DNA of 64,000 bases, taken from the NCBI GenBank assembly GCA_947500055.1, contig CANMQO010000008.1:186001-250000 (forward strand), in the 5' to 3' direction. The notes beneath the pieces were generated by a model. The model had not been told where the DNA came from, made no database searches, and saw only the letters and a program-made list of their open reading frames with translations. Within the stretch, counting starts at the first letter, position 1, and each line of letters begins with the position of its first letter. Below are positions 16,422 through 25,074 of the stretch, piece by piece. The position numbers and the translations under genes are program-made. The stretch is from an uncultured Paracoccaceae bacterium (lineage in GTDB: Bacteria; Pseudomonadota; Alphaproteobacteria; Rhodobacterales; Rhodobacteraceae).

Positions 16422-17900
16422 ATGCTTGACGACAAAACCAACCTGACATCCATGCTGTCACGTCCTGATCTGGTTTGTGACACCACTTTGGTCGCCGGTG
16501 CATGGATCGGCGCCGACGATGGGGCCACACTCGATGTCACCAATCCGGCGCGCGGCGATGTGATTGCCACGGTCCCTGATTTGGGGCGTGCCGAAACGGC
16601 GCGCGCCATCGAAGCAGCCCGGAAAGCCCAAAAGGACTGGGCCGCCCAAACCGCCAAAACCCGGGCCAATATCCTGCGCAAATGGTTTGACCTGCTGATC
16701 GCCAATACCGAAGACCTCGCCATCATCATGACAGCTGAGCAGGGCAAACCACTGGCCGAAGCGCGCGGCGAAGTCGGCTATGGCGCCTCCTTCGTCGAAT
16801 GGTTCGCCGAAGAGGCCAAGCGGATTTATGGTGAAACCGTCCCCGGCCATATGGCGGACAAGCGCATCACGGTAATCAAGCAACCGATCGGGGTCGCTGC
16901 GGGTATCACCCCCTGGAACTTCCCAAACGCGATGATCGCCCGCAAGGTCGCGCCCGCATTGGCGGCAGGCTGCGCATTTGTGATCAAACCTTCTGAGCTG
17001 ACCCCGCTGTCCGCGCTCGCCATGGCAAAGCTGGCCGAGGAAGCAGGCGTGCCGTCGGGCCTCTTCTCGGTCATCACCTCCAGCGATTCCTCGGCCATCG
17101 GCAAGGAGTTCTGCGAAAATCACACCGTGCGGAAACTGACCTTTACCGGGTCGACGCAAGTGGGGCGCATCCTGCTGCGGCAAGCGGCCGATCAGGTCAT
17201 GAAATGCTCCATGGAATTGGGGGGCAACGCCCCGTTCATCGTGTTTGACGATGCCGATCTGGATGCCGCCGTCGAAGGGGCCATTGCTTGCAAATTCCGC
17301 AATAACGGGCAGACCTGCGTCTGTGCGAACCGGATTTACGTGCAGGCCGGGGTCTATGATGCCTTCGCTGCAAAGTTCAAAACCGCCGTCGAAGCGCTCA
17401 AGGTCGGGGACGGGATGACTGATGGTACAACCCTGGGCCCACTGATCGAACCAAAAGCGGTGGACAAGGTAAAATCGCATCTCAAAGATGCCCTGTCCAA
17501 AGGCGGCGAAGTCCTGACCGGGGGCAAACCGCATGATTTGGGGGGGCAGTTCTTTGAACCCACGATCATCACCAACGCCACCAAGGACATGGTCGTCAGC
17601 ACCGATGAAACCTTCGGTCCCTTCGCCCCGCTCTTCAAATTCGAGGATGAGGATGACGTGATCGCACAGGCTAATGACACGATTTTCGGGCTGGCCAGCT
17701 ATTTCTACGCCAATGACCTCAGCCGGGTGACCAAAGTCGCCGAAGCGCTGGAATACGGGATCGTGGGCGTGAATACCGGCATCATCTCAACCGAGGTGGC
17801 CCCGTTCGGCGGGGTCAAACAATCCGGGCTGGGCCGCGAAGGATCACATCACGGGATCGAAGATTATCTGGAGATGAAGTATATCTGCACCGGGGTTTGA
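16422..17900 (+). CDS. gabD: NAD(P)-dependent succinate-semialdehyde dehydrogenase
   Basis: A 492-residue aldehyde dehydrogenase, GabD subgroup, oxidising succinate semialdehyde to succinate in 4-aminobutyrate breakdown. Conserved parts are the cofactor region [22 protein letters not shown], the catalytic glutamate in MELGGNAPF, and the nucleophile cysteine in NNGQTCVCANR (near residue 290). The C-terminal EVAPFGGVKQSGLGREG is typical. ATG 16422 is chosen for GGGAGG just upstream. It is divergent from the arylformamidase-like gene. No GABA transaminase is adjacent. Confidence 0.92.
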   Translation: MLDDKTNLTSMLSRPDLVCDTTLVAGAWIGADDGATLDVTNPARGDVIATVPDLGRAETARAIEAARKAQKDWAAQTAKTRANILRKWFDLLIANTEDLAIIMTAEQGKPLAEARGEVGYGASFVEWFAEEAKRIYGETVPGHMADKRITVIKQPIGVAAGITPWNFPNAMIARKVAPALAAGCAFVIKPSELTPLSALAMAKLAEEAGVPSGLFSVITSSDSSAIGKEFCENHTVRKLTFTGSTQVGRILLRQAADQVMKCSMELGGNAPFIVFDDADLDAAVEGAIACKFRNNGQTCVCANRIYVQAGVYDAFAAKFKTAVEALKVGDGMTDGTTLGPLIEPKAVDKVKSHLKDALSKGGEVLTGGKPHDLGGQFFEPTIITNATKDMVVSTDETFGPFAPLFKFEDEDDVIAQANDTIFGLASYFYANDLSRVTKVAEALEYGIVGVNTGIISTEVAPFGGVKQSGLGREGSHHGIEDYLEMKYICTGV

Positions 17901-18219
17901 CGAGCGACGGCCCCCTGCCTGTTTCAAGATCACGTGCACAAAACCACGTCAGGGCAGGATCCCGCCCGATCAGCATGGGTTGAGATGGCGTCCGGAGCAA
18001 AGCCAGAGTGCGACGGGGGCCAATGGTGACTGGGCGGGACAAAGTGAGCATTCGCTGCGGTCGTGCGAATGTCAGCTTTGCGAGATTATCGCCTTGAAGA
18101 ACGGCCCAAAGGTAGGTCGTTTGCGGGAAGTGTCGAGTAACCAAGAATCGTACCATACCAGCCCGAATTATTGTCATTCAGGGCTAAATCTACTTTGCGT
18201 TTTTGGACGGAGTATCACG
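17901..18219. other. 319-nt intergenic region with a degenerate hairpin
   Basis: No gene is supported. A 7-bp inverted repeat CATTCGC / GCGAATG (18049-18055 and 18065-18071) lies within a stretch reading TTCGCTGCGG...GCGAATGTCAGCTTTG, a style of degenerate intergenic sequence I associate with this bacterial group. A reading frame from 17980 into the next gene runs through it but lacks protein-like composition before the signal peptide. Confidence 0.45.
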
Positions 18220-18804
18220 TTGTCTAAATTTTCATGCAGGTGCAATACGCCTCTCTTTGTCGCATTCGCTTTGGTCTTCGCTATTGAGAGCAGGCCGCTT
18301 TTTGCGCAAGGTCAGTCAATGTTCGAGGGGTTTTGGGCCTATTGCGTCGAGCAAGCCGTCGAAGGCACCCAAATCCCTCGCACAAACCTCTTTGAGTTTA
18401 GCGAAGAACAAGTCGTACAGTTGGGTGGAAGCTTGGGCTGGTCTGATTTGCCTGAAGCCGTTTGGGCGTCCGAAGATGGTCAATGGTTCATTGTCGATAT
18501 GAGAGTAGAAGAAACGCGACTTTGCTCGGCAATGTCACTCAAAAGTCCGGTGGATCATAACGTTGTTGAGTGGAACGAGAAAATTGAGATTGATGGAAGT
18601 TTCAGATCACACGGATTGGCAGAAGTAGTGACCAATCGATCAAGTGGTTGGGCGACAAAGGCTGTCGACGATGAGTTTGTGCAAATCAGCTTGCGGAACG
18701 TTTTGTTTGGCGCCGACCCATTTACAACTTTGTCGATCCTAACCGTTGTCCGCGTTGGTCCGACACCCGCTTCCTGCGAACTGTTTCCATCCAAGTGTAA
18801 CTGA
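18220..18804 (+). CDS. Secreted protein of unknown function, AT-rich
   Basis: About 194 residues with a signal peptide ending near residue 30 (PLFVAFALVFAIESRPLFAQ before GQSMFEGFW). I place the start at the TTG at 18220, with GGACGGAG about 8 nt upstream; a start further up would bury the signal peptide. Mature part has cysteines in WAYCVEQ, RLCSAM and at the very end (SCELFPSKCN), so disulfides are possible. No family recognised. Base composition and codon use are more AT-rich than neighbours, like the HEAT gene at 2504-3535, suggesting recent acquisition or a fast-evolving gene. Confidence 0.55.
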   Translation: MSKFSCRCNTPLFVAFALVFAIESRPLFAQGQSMFEGFWAYCVEQAVEGTQIPRTNLFEFSEEQVVQLGGSLGWSDLPEAVWASEDGQWFIVDMRVEETRLCSAMSLKSPVDHNVVEWNEKIEIDGSFRSHGLAEVVTNRSSGWATKAVDDEFVQISLRNVLFGADPFTTLSILTVVRVGPTPASCELFPSKCN

Positions 18805-19084
18805 TGCAACACCCACTTCTAGTGGGCCGACTGTTGTTGGATATATAATTATGCAGGGAAGTCATGCTCTCTCCGCAGATGCCCGTAGCCCGGAGAACTT
18901 TTCAAAGCTCACGTCTACAAACGCTTGGCAAGTCCGTCTACGAATTCTTTCACCTGTCAGGAAACACAGTGAAGCAGACATTCACTGCCTTCAAGCATTT
19001 TGGCAGAGTGGGCTCAAACCACCCCTCACCAAAAAAATCGCGCACCGCCCCAAGGATTGACGAACCAGCCGCGTCCAACCAAAT
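18805..19084. other. 280-nt intergenic region upstream of the sigma factor gene
   Basis: AT-richer at its left half, with no clear gene. It must hold the promoter of the sigma-factor/vWA operon, but I cannot point to a convincing ECF-type -35/-10 pair. Confidence 0.4.
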
Positions 19085-19630
19085 GTGATGCGCATGACAA
19101 CAAGCGATGAAGATCTTGCAGCTGCGGCGGCCCATGGCGATGGTGTGGCCTTCGCCAGCCTGCTTGATCGCCATTATGACCGGCTGTTTGCCTTTTGCTT
19201 CCGTCTGACCGGTGCGCGGGCAGAGGCAGAGGATCTGACACAGGATATCTGCGCCGCCCTGCCCGCCAAGCTTGCCAGCTATCAGCGGCGGGCAAAGGTC
19301 ACCACATGGCTCTACCGCGTCGCAGTGAACGCCGCACATGATCGCAGGCGCAAACGCGCCACCTATAGAAAAGCAACCGAGGGCTGGGGCGATTGGGAGA
19401 CGAACCGGACTGCTGCCAACCGCGACACGAACGACCAAATCGACTGGCTGACCGCCGCCATGAACCAACTGACCGATGACCTGCGCGATACACTTGCCCT
19501 TGTGCTGGACGATATGACCCATGCACAGGCCGCCGACATCCTTGGCGTGTCAGAAGGCACCATCAGCTGGCGGATATCCGAAGCCAAAAAAGCCCTGCGG
19601 GCGATCAAGGAAAAGGAGGACGTGGCATGA
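19085..19630 (+). CDS. ECF-type RNA polymerase sigma factor
   Basis: About 181 residues. Region 2 is clear (LLDRHYDRLFAFCFRLTGARAEAEDLTQDI and the -10-melting segment TWLYRVAVNAAHDRRR). Region 4 is a helix-turn-helix (MTHAQAADILGVSEGTISWRISEAKKALR). It lacks region 1 and 3, as ECF factors do. The start is uncertain: GTG 19085, ATG 19088 and ATG 19094 are all in frame and none has a strong Shine-Dalgarno. Its stop overlaps the start of the vWA protein gene by 4 nt (ATGA), the usual arrangement for a sigma/anti-sigma pair, so the vWA protein is its probable regulator or partner. Confidence 0.88.
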   Translation: MMRMTTSDEDLAAAAAHGDGVAFASLLDRHYDRLFAFCFRLTGARAEAEDLTQDICAALPAKLASYQRRAKVTTWLYRVAVNAAHDRRRKRATYRKATEGWGDWETNRTAANRDTNDQIDWLTAAMNQLTDDLRDTLALVLDDMTHAQAADILGVSEGTISWRISEAKKALRAIKEKEDVA

Positions 19631-21783
19631 ATGATGACCTCAGCGACCTCAAGGCCATGATGGATGAGGCAACACCCCGGCCCGATGCGGCACGGCGGGC
19701 GGAAAATCTCGGCTTGGCGCAGAAAAACTTCGAAGACCTCCAAGGATCGCGGCAGACCGCGCGTCCCACTCCTGCAACCGAGGCAAAGGGCCTCTGGACA
19801 GGAGTAAAGACCATGCTGAACACGCTGACCTCAAAAGGGGCACTGACAACCACAACCGCGCTCGTCGCCTGCGGCTTTCTGTTTCTGACACCACAAGGGC
19901 AGGATTTGCTGGCACCGGGTACAGGGGTCGAAAATCTCGCGAGCGAAGCCCAGCACAATCTCACAGAAACGACCATTCCATCCGAGCTGGAGGCGCGTCG
20001 CGAGCCGGTTGCGTCGGCTGATAGTAACCCACAGCCCATCGACGAGATAATCGCTGTTGCACCGCCCGCGCCCGCGCAATCAACGACCGGTCCTATCGCC
20101 GAAGCGGTGCCGCAATTGGGTACCAACTCACCAGAGGTGACCGAGGGCGACGCTTTGCAGACACTGGATGATATCATCGCCTATCAGGCAGATGAAGCAT
20201 TTGAAGCCGAAATCGCCCCCGCACGTCCACAAGCAAGCATTGCAGCCACACCAGCACCCGAAAGCACCGCACCACAGCAGCCGCGACGTATTGTGAATGC
20301 TGCTACCGACGGGGTTGCTGACTCAACTGAACAGGGACTGAAATCAACAACCCGCGCGGCCCTGCCCGATATCATCTTAGCACCGGAACCCAACACCGAA
20401 GCCTTCCCAACAGAGGCCCCCAACGACTTGAAAATCACCTCCGAAGAACCCGTCTCCACCTTCTCCATTGACGTGGACACGGCGGCTTACAGTGTCGTCC
20501 GTTCCTCTCTGACCCGTGGCCAACTGCCCCCATCACAGGCCGTCCGGATCGAGGAGATGATCAATTACTTCCCCTACGCCTACCCGGCCCCCGACCCAGG
20601 CGAGGCGCCATTTCGGCCCACAATCAGCACGTTCCAGACCCCGTGGAACGTCGACACGCAACTGGTCCATATCGCTCTGCAAGGCGAGATGCCCGCGCTG
20701 GACGACCGGCCACCGCTGAACCTCGTCTTCCTGATCGACACATCCGGCTCCATGGACGACCCGACCAAATTACCACTCCTGAAGCAATCCTTCCGGCTGA
20801 TGCTCGACCAACTCCGGCCAGAGGATGAGGTGGCCATCGTCGAATATGCAGGCAGCGCCGGTCAGGTCCTCGCCCCCACCGCAGCATCCGAACGGACAAC
20901 GATCCTGCAGGCGATCCAATCGCTTGGCGCGGGCGGATCCACCAATGGCCAAGGCGGGCTGCAACAGGCCTATGCCGTGGCGGAGACGATGAAAGAGGAC
21001 GGTCAGGTCAGCCGCATCATCCTTGCCACCGATGGGGATTTCAACGTCGGGCTCAGCAACCCCGACGCGCTGAAGGATTTCATCGCCGACAAGCGGGACA
21101 CCGGTACATATCTCTCCGTCCTCGGCTTCGGACGCGGCAATCTGGACGATGCCACCATGCAGGCGCTGGCGCAGAACGGCAACGGGACGGCAGCCTATAT
21201 CGACACGCTGTCCGAGGCACAGAAGGTGCTGGTGGATCAACTCACCGGCGCGCTTTTCCCCATCGCAGGTGATGTGAAAGTGCAGGTCGAATTCAACCCC
21301 GTCCAAATCGCCGAATACCGGCTGATCGGCTATGAAACCCGCAGCCTAAACCGCGAGGATTTCAACAATGACAAGGTGGATGCGGGCGAATTGGGCGCGG
21401 GCCATTCGGTCACGGCGATCTACGAAATCATCCCCGTGGGCAGCCCCGCGCAACTCAGCGACCCGCTGCGCTACGCGCCCAACACGGTGGCCGCCAGCTC
21501 GGATGAGCTGGGCTATGTCAAACTGCGCTACAAGGAACCCGGGGCCTCGGTCAGCCAGTTGATCGAAACCCCGATCATCGGGCAATCCATCCCGGGAACA
21601 GAGGCGAACTTCGCCGCCGCCATCGCCGGTTTCGGACAGCTTCTGCGTGATGACACATACCTTGGCGATTGGGGCTATGATGACGCCATCGCGTTGGCCA
21701 ATGCAAACCGGGGCGAAGACCCGTTCGGCTATCGGACCGAAGCGGTGCAACTGATGCGGCTGGCACAAAGCCTGTCGCGGTAA
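19627..21783 (+). CDS. Membrane-anchored von Willebrand factor A protein with DUF3520 (YfbK-like)
   Basis: A 718-residue protein. Residues 1-70 are cytoplasmic and polar, one transmembrane segment lies at about 71-89 (GALTTTTALVACGFLFLTPQ), followed by a Pro/Ala/Glu-rich linker to about 250. Then comes the vWF_A N-terminal region (PVSTFSIDVDTAAYSVVRS...MINYFPYAYP), the vWA domain with a complete MIDAS start DTSGS at D371, and a C-terminal DUF3520-like region (LIGYETRSLNREDFNNDKVDAGELGAGHSVTAIYEI). The vWA part would face the periplasm. The cytoplasmic head plus coupling to the sigma gene suggests an anti-sigma-type role, which is inference; no ASD/ZAS motif HxxxCxxC is present. Confidence 0.85.
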   Translation: MNDDLSDLKAMMDEATPRPDAARRAENLGLAQKNFEDLQGSRQTARPTPATEAKGLWTGVKTMLNTLTSKGALTTTTALVACGFLFLTPQGQDLLAPGTGVENLASEAQHNLTETTIPSELEARREPVASADSNPQPIDEIIAVAPPAPAQSTTGPIAEAVPQLGTNSPEVTEGDALQTLDDIIAYQADEAFEAEIAPARPQASIAATPAPESTAPQQPRRIVNAATDGVADSTEQGLKSTTRAALPDIILAPEPNTEAFPTEAPNDLKITSEEPVSTFSIDVDTAAYSVVRSSLTRGQLPPSQAVRIEEMINYFPYAYPAPDPGEAPFRPTISTFQTPWNVDTQLVHIALQGEMPALDDRPPLNLVFLIDTSGSMDDPTKLPLLKQSFRLMLDQLRPEDEVAIVEYAGSAGQVLAPTAASERTTILQAIQSLGAGGSTNGQGGLQQAYAVAETMKEDGQVSRIILATDGDFNVGLSNPDALKDFIADKRDTGTYLSVLGFGRGNLDDATMQALAQNGNGTAAYIDTLSEAQKVLVDQLTGALFPIAGDVKVQVEFNPVQIAEYRLIGYETRSLNREDFNNDKVDAGELGAGHSVTAIYEIIPVGSPAQLSDPLRYAPNTVAASSDELGYVKLRYKEPGASVSQLIETPIIGQSIPGTEANFAAAIAGFGQLLRDDTYLGDWGYDDAIALANANRGEDPFGYRTEAVQLMRLAQSLSR

Positions 21784-21785
21784 GC

Positions 21786-21833
21786 GTGGGTTTCACCCAC
21801 CCTACACACTGTCGTAGGGTGGGTGAAACCCAC
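21786..21833. repeat. Perfect 20-bp inverted repeat (GTAGGGTGGGT type)
   Basis: Arms GTGGGTTTCACCCACCCTAC (21786-21805) and its exact complement (21814-21833) flank an 8-nt loop, just after the vWA gene stop and before the convergent WYL regulator. Sequences of this GTAGGGTGGGT...ACCCAC type recur as dispersed palindromes in many proteobacteria. It can also act as a bidirectional terminator, though it has no T-tract. Confidence 0.85.
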
Positions 21834-21855
21834 ATTGCCAAACACCATTTGCCGT

Positions 21856-22539
21856 CTACCGACAATACGCCTCCTGCGCGATGAAATCGCGCAATGTCTG
21901 CCCTTTCACAGGGCGATAGCGGTCCAGTTCTGTCAGCGCTGCCACCCGGTCCAGCCGGAACATCCGGAAATCATCGCGCAACTCGCACCAGCACACCGCC
22001 GTCCAGACCTTGCCCCAGAACCAGACGCCCAAGGGGCGGACAACACGCTCCGTCGCCTCACCCGCCTCATCCTGATAGGCAATATGCAAGCGGGTCAGGC
22101 TTTCGGATGCGGCCTCGACTTGGTCCAGATAGCAGCGCCAATTGCCGCCCTGCCAAGGGGTCTGGATCGCGTGAATACTGATATGACCAACCCGTTCACG
22201 CGCCTCTTCCGGCAGCACAGCGTCAATCTTGACCATCGCCTCCTGGGCAGAGGCCGCCATTTTGGAGCCGCCCCAGCTTTGCAGAATGCGGGCACCGGCC
22301 ACAAGGGCCACCATCTCATCATGGGTGAACATCAGCGGCGGCAGGTCATAGCCGTCGCGCATCAGATATCCGACGCCCGCCTCACCCTCAATCGGAACGC
22401 CGGAGCCGATCAGATGCGCCACGTCACGATAAATCGTGCGCGGCGTCACCTCCAGCTTTTCGGCCAGCTGGGCCGCCGTGGTCAGCCGACCGCCACGCAG
22501 ATATTGCAATATCTGGAACAGACGGTCGGCGCGGCGCAT
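21856..22539 (-). CDS. YafY/WYL-domain transcriptional regulator
   Basis: A 227-residue regulator. The N-terminal winged HTH (about 1-60) reads RADRLFQILQYLRGGRLTTAAQLAEKLEVTPRTIYRDVAHLI, the DeoR/HTH_11 start of the YafY family. The C-terminal WYL domain (about 140-215) carries the signature variant WRCYLDQVEA...VVRPLGVWFWGKVWTAVCWCELRDDFRMFRLDRV. Such proteins sense small ligands or nucleotides. Its start overlaps the stop of the VOC gene by one base, so they form an operon; the VOC protein may be its regulated product. Confidence 0.88.
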   Translation of the reverse strand: MRRADRLFQILQYLRGGRLTTAAQLAEKLEVTPRTIYRDVAHLIGSGVPIEGEAGVGYLMRDGYDLPPLMFTHDEMVALVAGARILQSWGGSKMAASAQEAMVKIDAVLPEEARERVGHISIHAIQTPWQGGNWRCYLDQVEAASESLTRLHIAYQDEAGEATERVVRPLGVWFWGKVWTAVCWCELRDDFRMFRLDRVAALTELDRYRPVKGQTLRDFIAQEAYCR

Positions 22540-22904
22540 TATTTGGCCGCCTCGAACAGGCCAATCGAATTGCCATCGGGATCCTTGGCATAGGCAAAGC
22601 GGCCAAAGGGCATGGCGATCACATCGCCGACAATCTCACCCCCGGCGGTTTTGCAGCGCTCCATGCCGGCTTCCAGACTGTCTTCCAGACCCAGATGGAT
22701 CGTGTTGCCACCATCCGGCGCAGGTGTGCCGGGATAAAGATGGCCACCGGCATCGTCCATTGACCCGCCCAGCACCGCCATCGGATTGGGGCCGGAATTG
22801 TCGATTGTCATCTCATAGCCAAAAACCTTGTTGTAAAAGGCCACCGACTTTTCCATATCCGTCACCGGAATTTCACCCCAAACGATAATATTGCGTCCGC
22901 TCAT
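22539..22904 (-). CDS. VOC family protein (glyoxalase/bleomycin-resistance fold)
   Basis: A 121-residue single-domain VOC protein. The pattern IIVWGEIPVTDMEKSVAFYNKVFGYEM at the start and GRFAYAKDPDGNSIGLFEA at the end is that of the YaeR/PhnB-like members, with the end glutamate as a metal ligand. Function unknown. ATG 22904 is chosen because GGAGAT precedes it; a start at 22949 would add a non-conserved tail. It is coupled to the downstream WYL regulator. Confidence 0.85.
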   Translation of the reverse strand: MSGRNIIVWGEIPVTDMEKSVAFYNKVFGYEMTIDNSGPNPMAVLGGSMDDAGGHLYPGTPAPDGGNTIHLGLEDSLEAGMERCKTAGGEIVGDVIAMPFGRFAYAKDPDGNSIGLFEAAK

Positions 22905-22981
22905 CTTTCCATCTCCTTGATTGATCGGTTGATGAGCCGCTTTAATCATACCCCTGCTGACAGCGTTATGTCAGCATGATT

Positions 22982-23743
22982 TCAGGAGCCGGCATTTGGC
23001 AGCCAGCCAAGGCCCGCGTGGGTATCGTTGCGAGGTTTGTATTCGGCAGAAACCCAGCCGTCATAGCCATCGGCATCAAGCGCTGCAAAGAAGGCGGGAT
23101 AGTCGATCTCACCCTTGTCAGGCTCAGACCGGTCCGGGGGCTGGGCGATCTGCACATGGGTGGTGATGTCACGCATCTCGGCCCAGAGGGCGATGGGATC
23201 ACCATGAATGCGGGCGGCGTGATAGGCATCAAACTGCAACCGGAGATTCGGGGCATTCACTGCCTCAATCACCTCGCGGGCCAGATAGAAGTCGGACAGG
23301 AAATATCCGAGCTTGTCGGCCGGGTTCAGCGGCTCGATCGTCAGGCTTTGTTGCGGGGCCTCGGCAGCGGCCCAGCGGAGGTTCTCGATCAGCATCGCCT
23401 TGGCCTCATCGCCCGACGCCTCACCCGCCATGACATGCAGGTGGCGGGCATGCAGGGTGCGGGCATAGCGGGCGGCACGAGGAAAGTCGCGGCGAAACCG
23501 GGCTTGCAGATCAGGCACAGCCGCCCAACCCGGATCGCCGCCGGTATAGTTCGGGGGCGGGCAATTGATCAGCGCCATGCTCTGCTCATAGCGGGCCAAT
23601 TCGTTGACGATGTCCTGCGCGTTGACATCATAGGGGGACAGCACCTCCACCGCATCAAACCCGGCCTCCTTGGCGGCGGCAAAACGTTCGATGAACGGCA
23701 ATTCGGTAAAGAGCCATGTCAGGTTGGCACAGAATTTCGGCAT
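22982..23743 (-). CDS. hyi: Hydroxypyruvate isomerase family TIM-barrel protein
   Basis: A 253-residue xylose-isomerase-like TIM barrel. MPKFCANLTWLFTELPFIERFAAAKEAGFDAVEVLSPYD is the usual Hyi N-terminus, and catalytic glutamates are expected in LTIEPLN and WVSAEYKPRNDT. Hyi interconverts hydroxypyruvate and tartronate semialdehyde in glyoxylate metabolism, but related members act on other ketoses. The start ATG at 23743 is chosen from family alignment by eye; an upstream ATG at 23809 is less likely. It lies 77 nt upstream of the VOC gene on the same strand, with no terminator seen between. Confidence 0.85.
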   Translation of the reverse strand: MPKFCANLTWLFTELPFIERFAAAKEAGFDAVEVLSPYDVNAQDIVNELARYEQSMALINCPPPNYTGGDPGWAAVPDLQARFRRDFPRAARYARTLHARHLHVMAGEASGDEAKAMLIENLRWAAAEAPQQSLTIEPLNPADKLGYFLSDFYLAREVIEAVNAPNLRLQFDAYHAARIHGDPIALWAEMRDITTHVQIAQPPDRSEPDKGEIDYPAFFAALDADGYDGWVSAEYKPRNDTHAGLGWLPNAGS

Positions 23744-23861
23744 ATCGGGCGTCCTTCGGTCAATCCGGTAAGTTTTCACGAAAGTCAGCCGATCATGCAA
23801 TAGTTGCAAAACGAAACCAGTACATTACGGTCATCGGCAATCCACCGGGAGCAGATAATAA

Positions 23862-24053
23862 ATGAAGTCATTCGTTCGGTTTATCGTCAGTCTGCTTATG
23901 CCGATTATCCTCATCGCGGGGGGCGGGATGCTGACGGGGTGGGGCATTACCAATGAATGGGACTACGTCGCCTGGGCGGGTATCGGCATGCTGGCGGCGG
24001 GGATCATCTGGGGGCTGGTCCTTTGGCTTTGGGTCGACCTGAACAGCTGGTAG
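23862..24053 (+). CDS. Small two-TM membrane protein
   Basis: A 63-residue hydrophobic protein with two membrane segments, about 7-27 (FIVSLLMPIILIAGGGMLTG) and 36-57 (AWAGIGMLAAGIIWGLVLWL), and the end WVDLNSW. GGGAG lies 10 nt upstream of the ATG. No family recognised. The composition and ribosome-binding site make it a real gene rather than a chance frame. Confidence 0.6.
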   Translation: MKSFVRFIVSLLMPIILIAGGGMLTGWGITNEWDYVAWAGIGMLAAGIIWGLVLWLWVDLNSW

Positions 24054-24156
24054 GGACCCAACCGGCGCCGCCCAACAATAAAAGGTCCACTTTGGCCGGC
24101 TTGACTGCTTCAAAACGAACATCCGCTTGCACGCTGCAAATCGCCTTATGGAATCT

Positions 24157-24930
24157 TCATTGTTCGCCGAGACCGTCCTTGAGTTGCTTTCGGACAATCA
24201 AGTCGATCCTCGTGTCTTGAAACGAAAAGATCCCCGTCTGCCTAAGCGCTTCGCGGGTCGAGATTCTCTCGGGTAGTTTTTTCCAGATTGTGGCCGATGC
24301 ATACGGCGCCATGCGCGGTCGTGTGGCGACACCCATCGTCATGCCGTTCAGGTATCTGATCTGTTGCCGGTGCGCGGGAAAAAGGATCGATTCAGACAGA
24401 AAGCCGTCCTCGCTGTTTGCGCTTTCCAGGAGATAAATCCGATTGCCTTTGTAGGCCGCGAGTCCTGCATATTTGGTCTTTTGAACGATGCTTTCGTCTT
24501 CGCTCAGCGCGCGCTCGAAGGTATGGGACACGATGTAACCGCCTTCCTCGCGCAACCAGATCAGCGTGCGCATGATCTTGTCTTCCCAAGTGGGCGTCAT
24601 GAAGTGACCGTGATAAAAGCCCAGGTAACGCCGCAAGGGTCCGGCCTGATTTTCGAATATGCTGGAGAGAAGGCCCGCGGGTCCCTTTCTGGTTGGATTT
24701 TGCAGGCGGGTACGCTTTGCCGCGAAGGCTGCGCCATCAGCGTCCAGATCCTCTTCGCTGACATTGAAATGCTGCGCAATGCGCCGCAGGTTGTGGGCGG
24801 ACGGCATACCGCCGCCGTTCAGATAGCGATTGAACTGCTGGCGGTTCAGACCAATGTCGCGGCAGACCTGGGCGATACTGCCATAGTCTGCACACAGCGA
24901 CCTGAGGTTTCGCGAGAAATTTTCTGACAT
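24157..24930 (-). CDS. XRE-type helix-turn-helix regulator
   Basis: A 257-residue regulator. The N-terminal HTH (about residues 5-60) reads NLRSLCADYGSIAQVCRDIGLNRQQFNRYLNGGGMPSAHNLRRIAQHFNV, a clear XRE domain. The remaining 190 residues are an uncharacterised domain rich in aromatics (RRYLGFYHGHFMTPTWEDKIMRTLIW, YIVSHTFERAL), likely a ligand- or dimerisation domain. ATG 24930 has AAGGAA upstream; an ATG further up at 25038 is not supported. It is divergent from the CocE/ABC-transporter operon and is the likely local regulator of it. Confidence 0.85.
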   Translation of the reverse strand: MSENFSRNLRSLCADYGSIAQVCRDIGLNRQQFNRYLNGGGMPSAHNLRRIAQHFNVSEEDLDADGAAFAAKRTRLQNPTRKGPAGLLSSIFENQAGPLRRYLGFYHGHFMTPTWEDKIMRTLIWLREEGGYIVSHTFERALSEDESIVQKTKYAGLAAYKGNRIYLLESANSEDGFLSESILFPAHRQQIRYLNGMTMGVATRPRMAPYASATIWKKLPERISTREALRQTGIFSFQDTRIDLIVRKQLKDGLGEQ

Positions 24931-24964
24931 TCTGCAAATTCCTTCGCAACTGTTCGCCAATATG

Positions 24965-24991
24965 CTTACATTTGCGTACAATAGTGTAAAG
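24965..24991. promoter_or_regulatory. Possible operator between the XRE regulator and the CocE operon
   Basis: CTTACA (24965-24970) and TGTAAAG (24985-24991) form an imperfect inverted repeat spaced by 14 nt, with TGCGTACA between them and a further CTTACT at 24995. It sits in the AT-rich divergent promoter gap. The assignment as an operator is inference. Confidence 0.4.
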
Positions 24992-25074
24992 TCGCTTACT
25001 TGGTAGAATGTCCAAACTGCGCCACGCTGTGCTTGCAACTTGCGGGTGGTGGAAGCGTGCTGGACAGCATCAAT

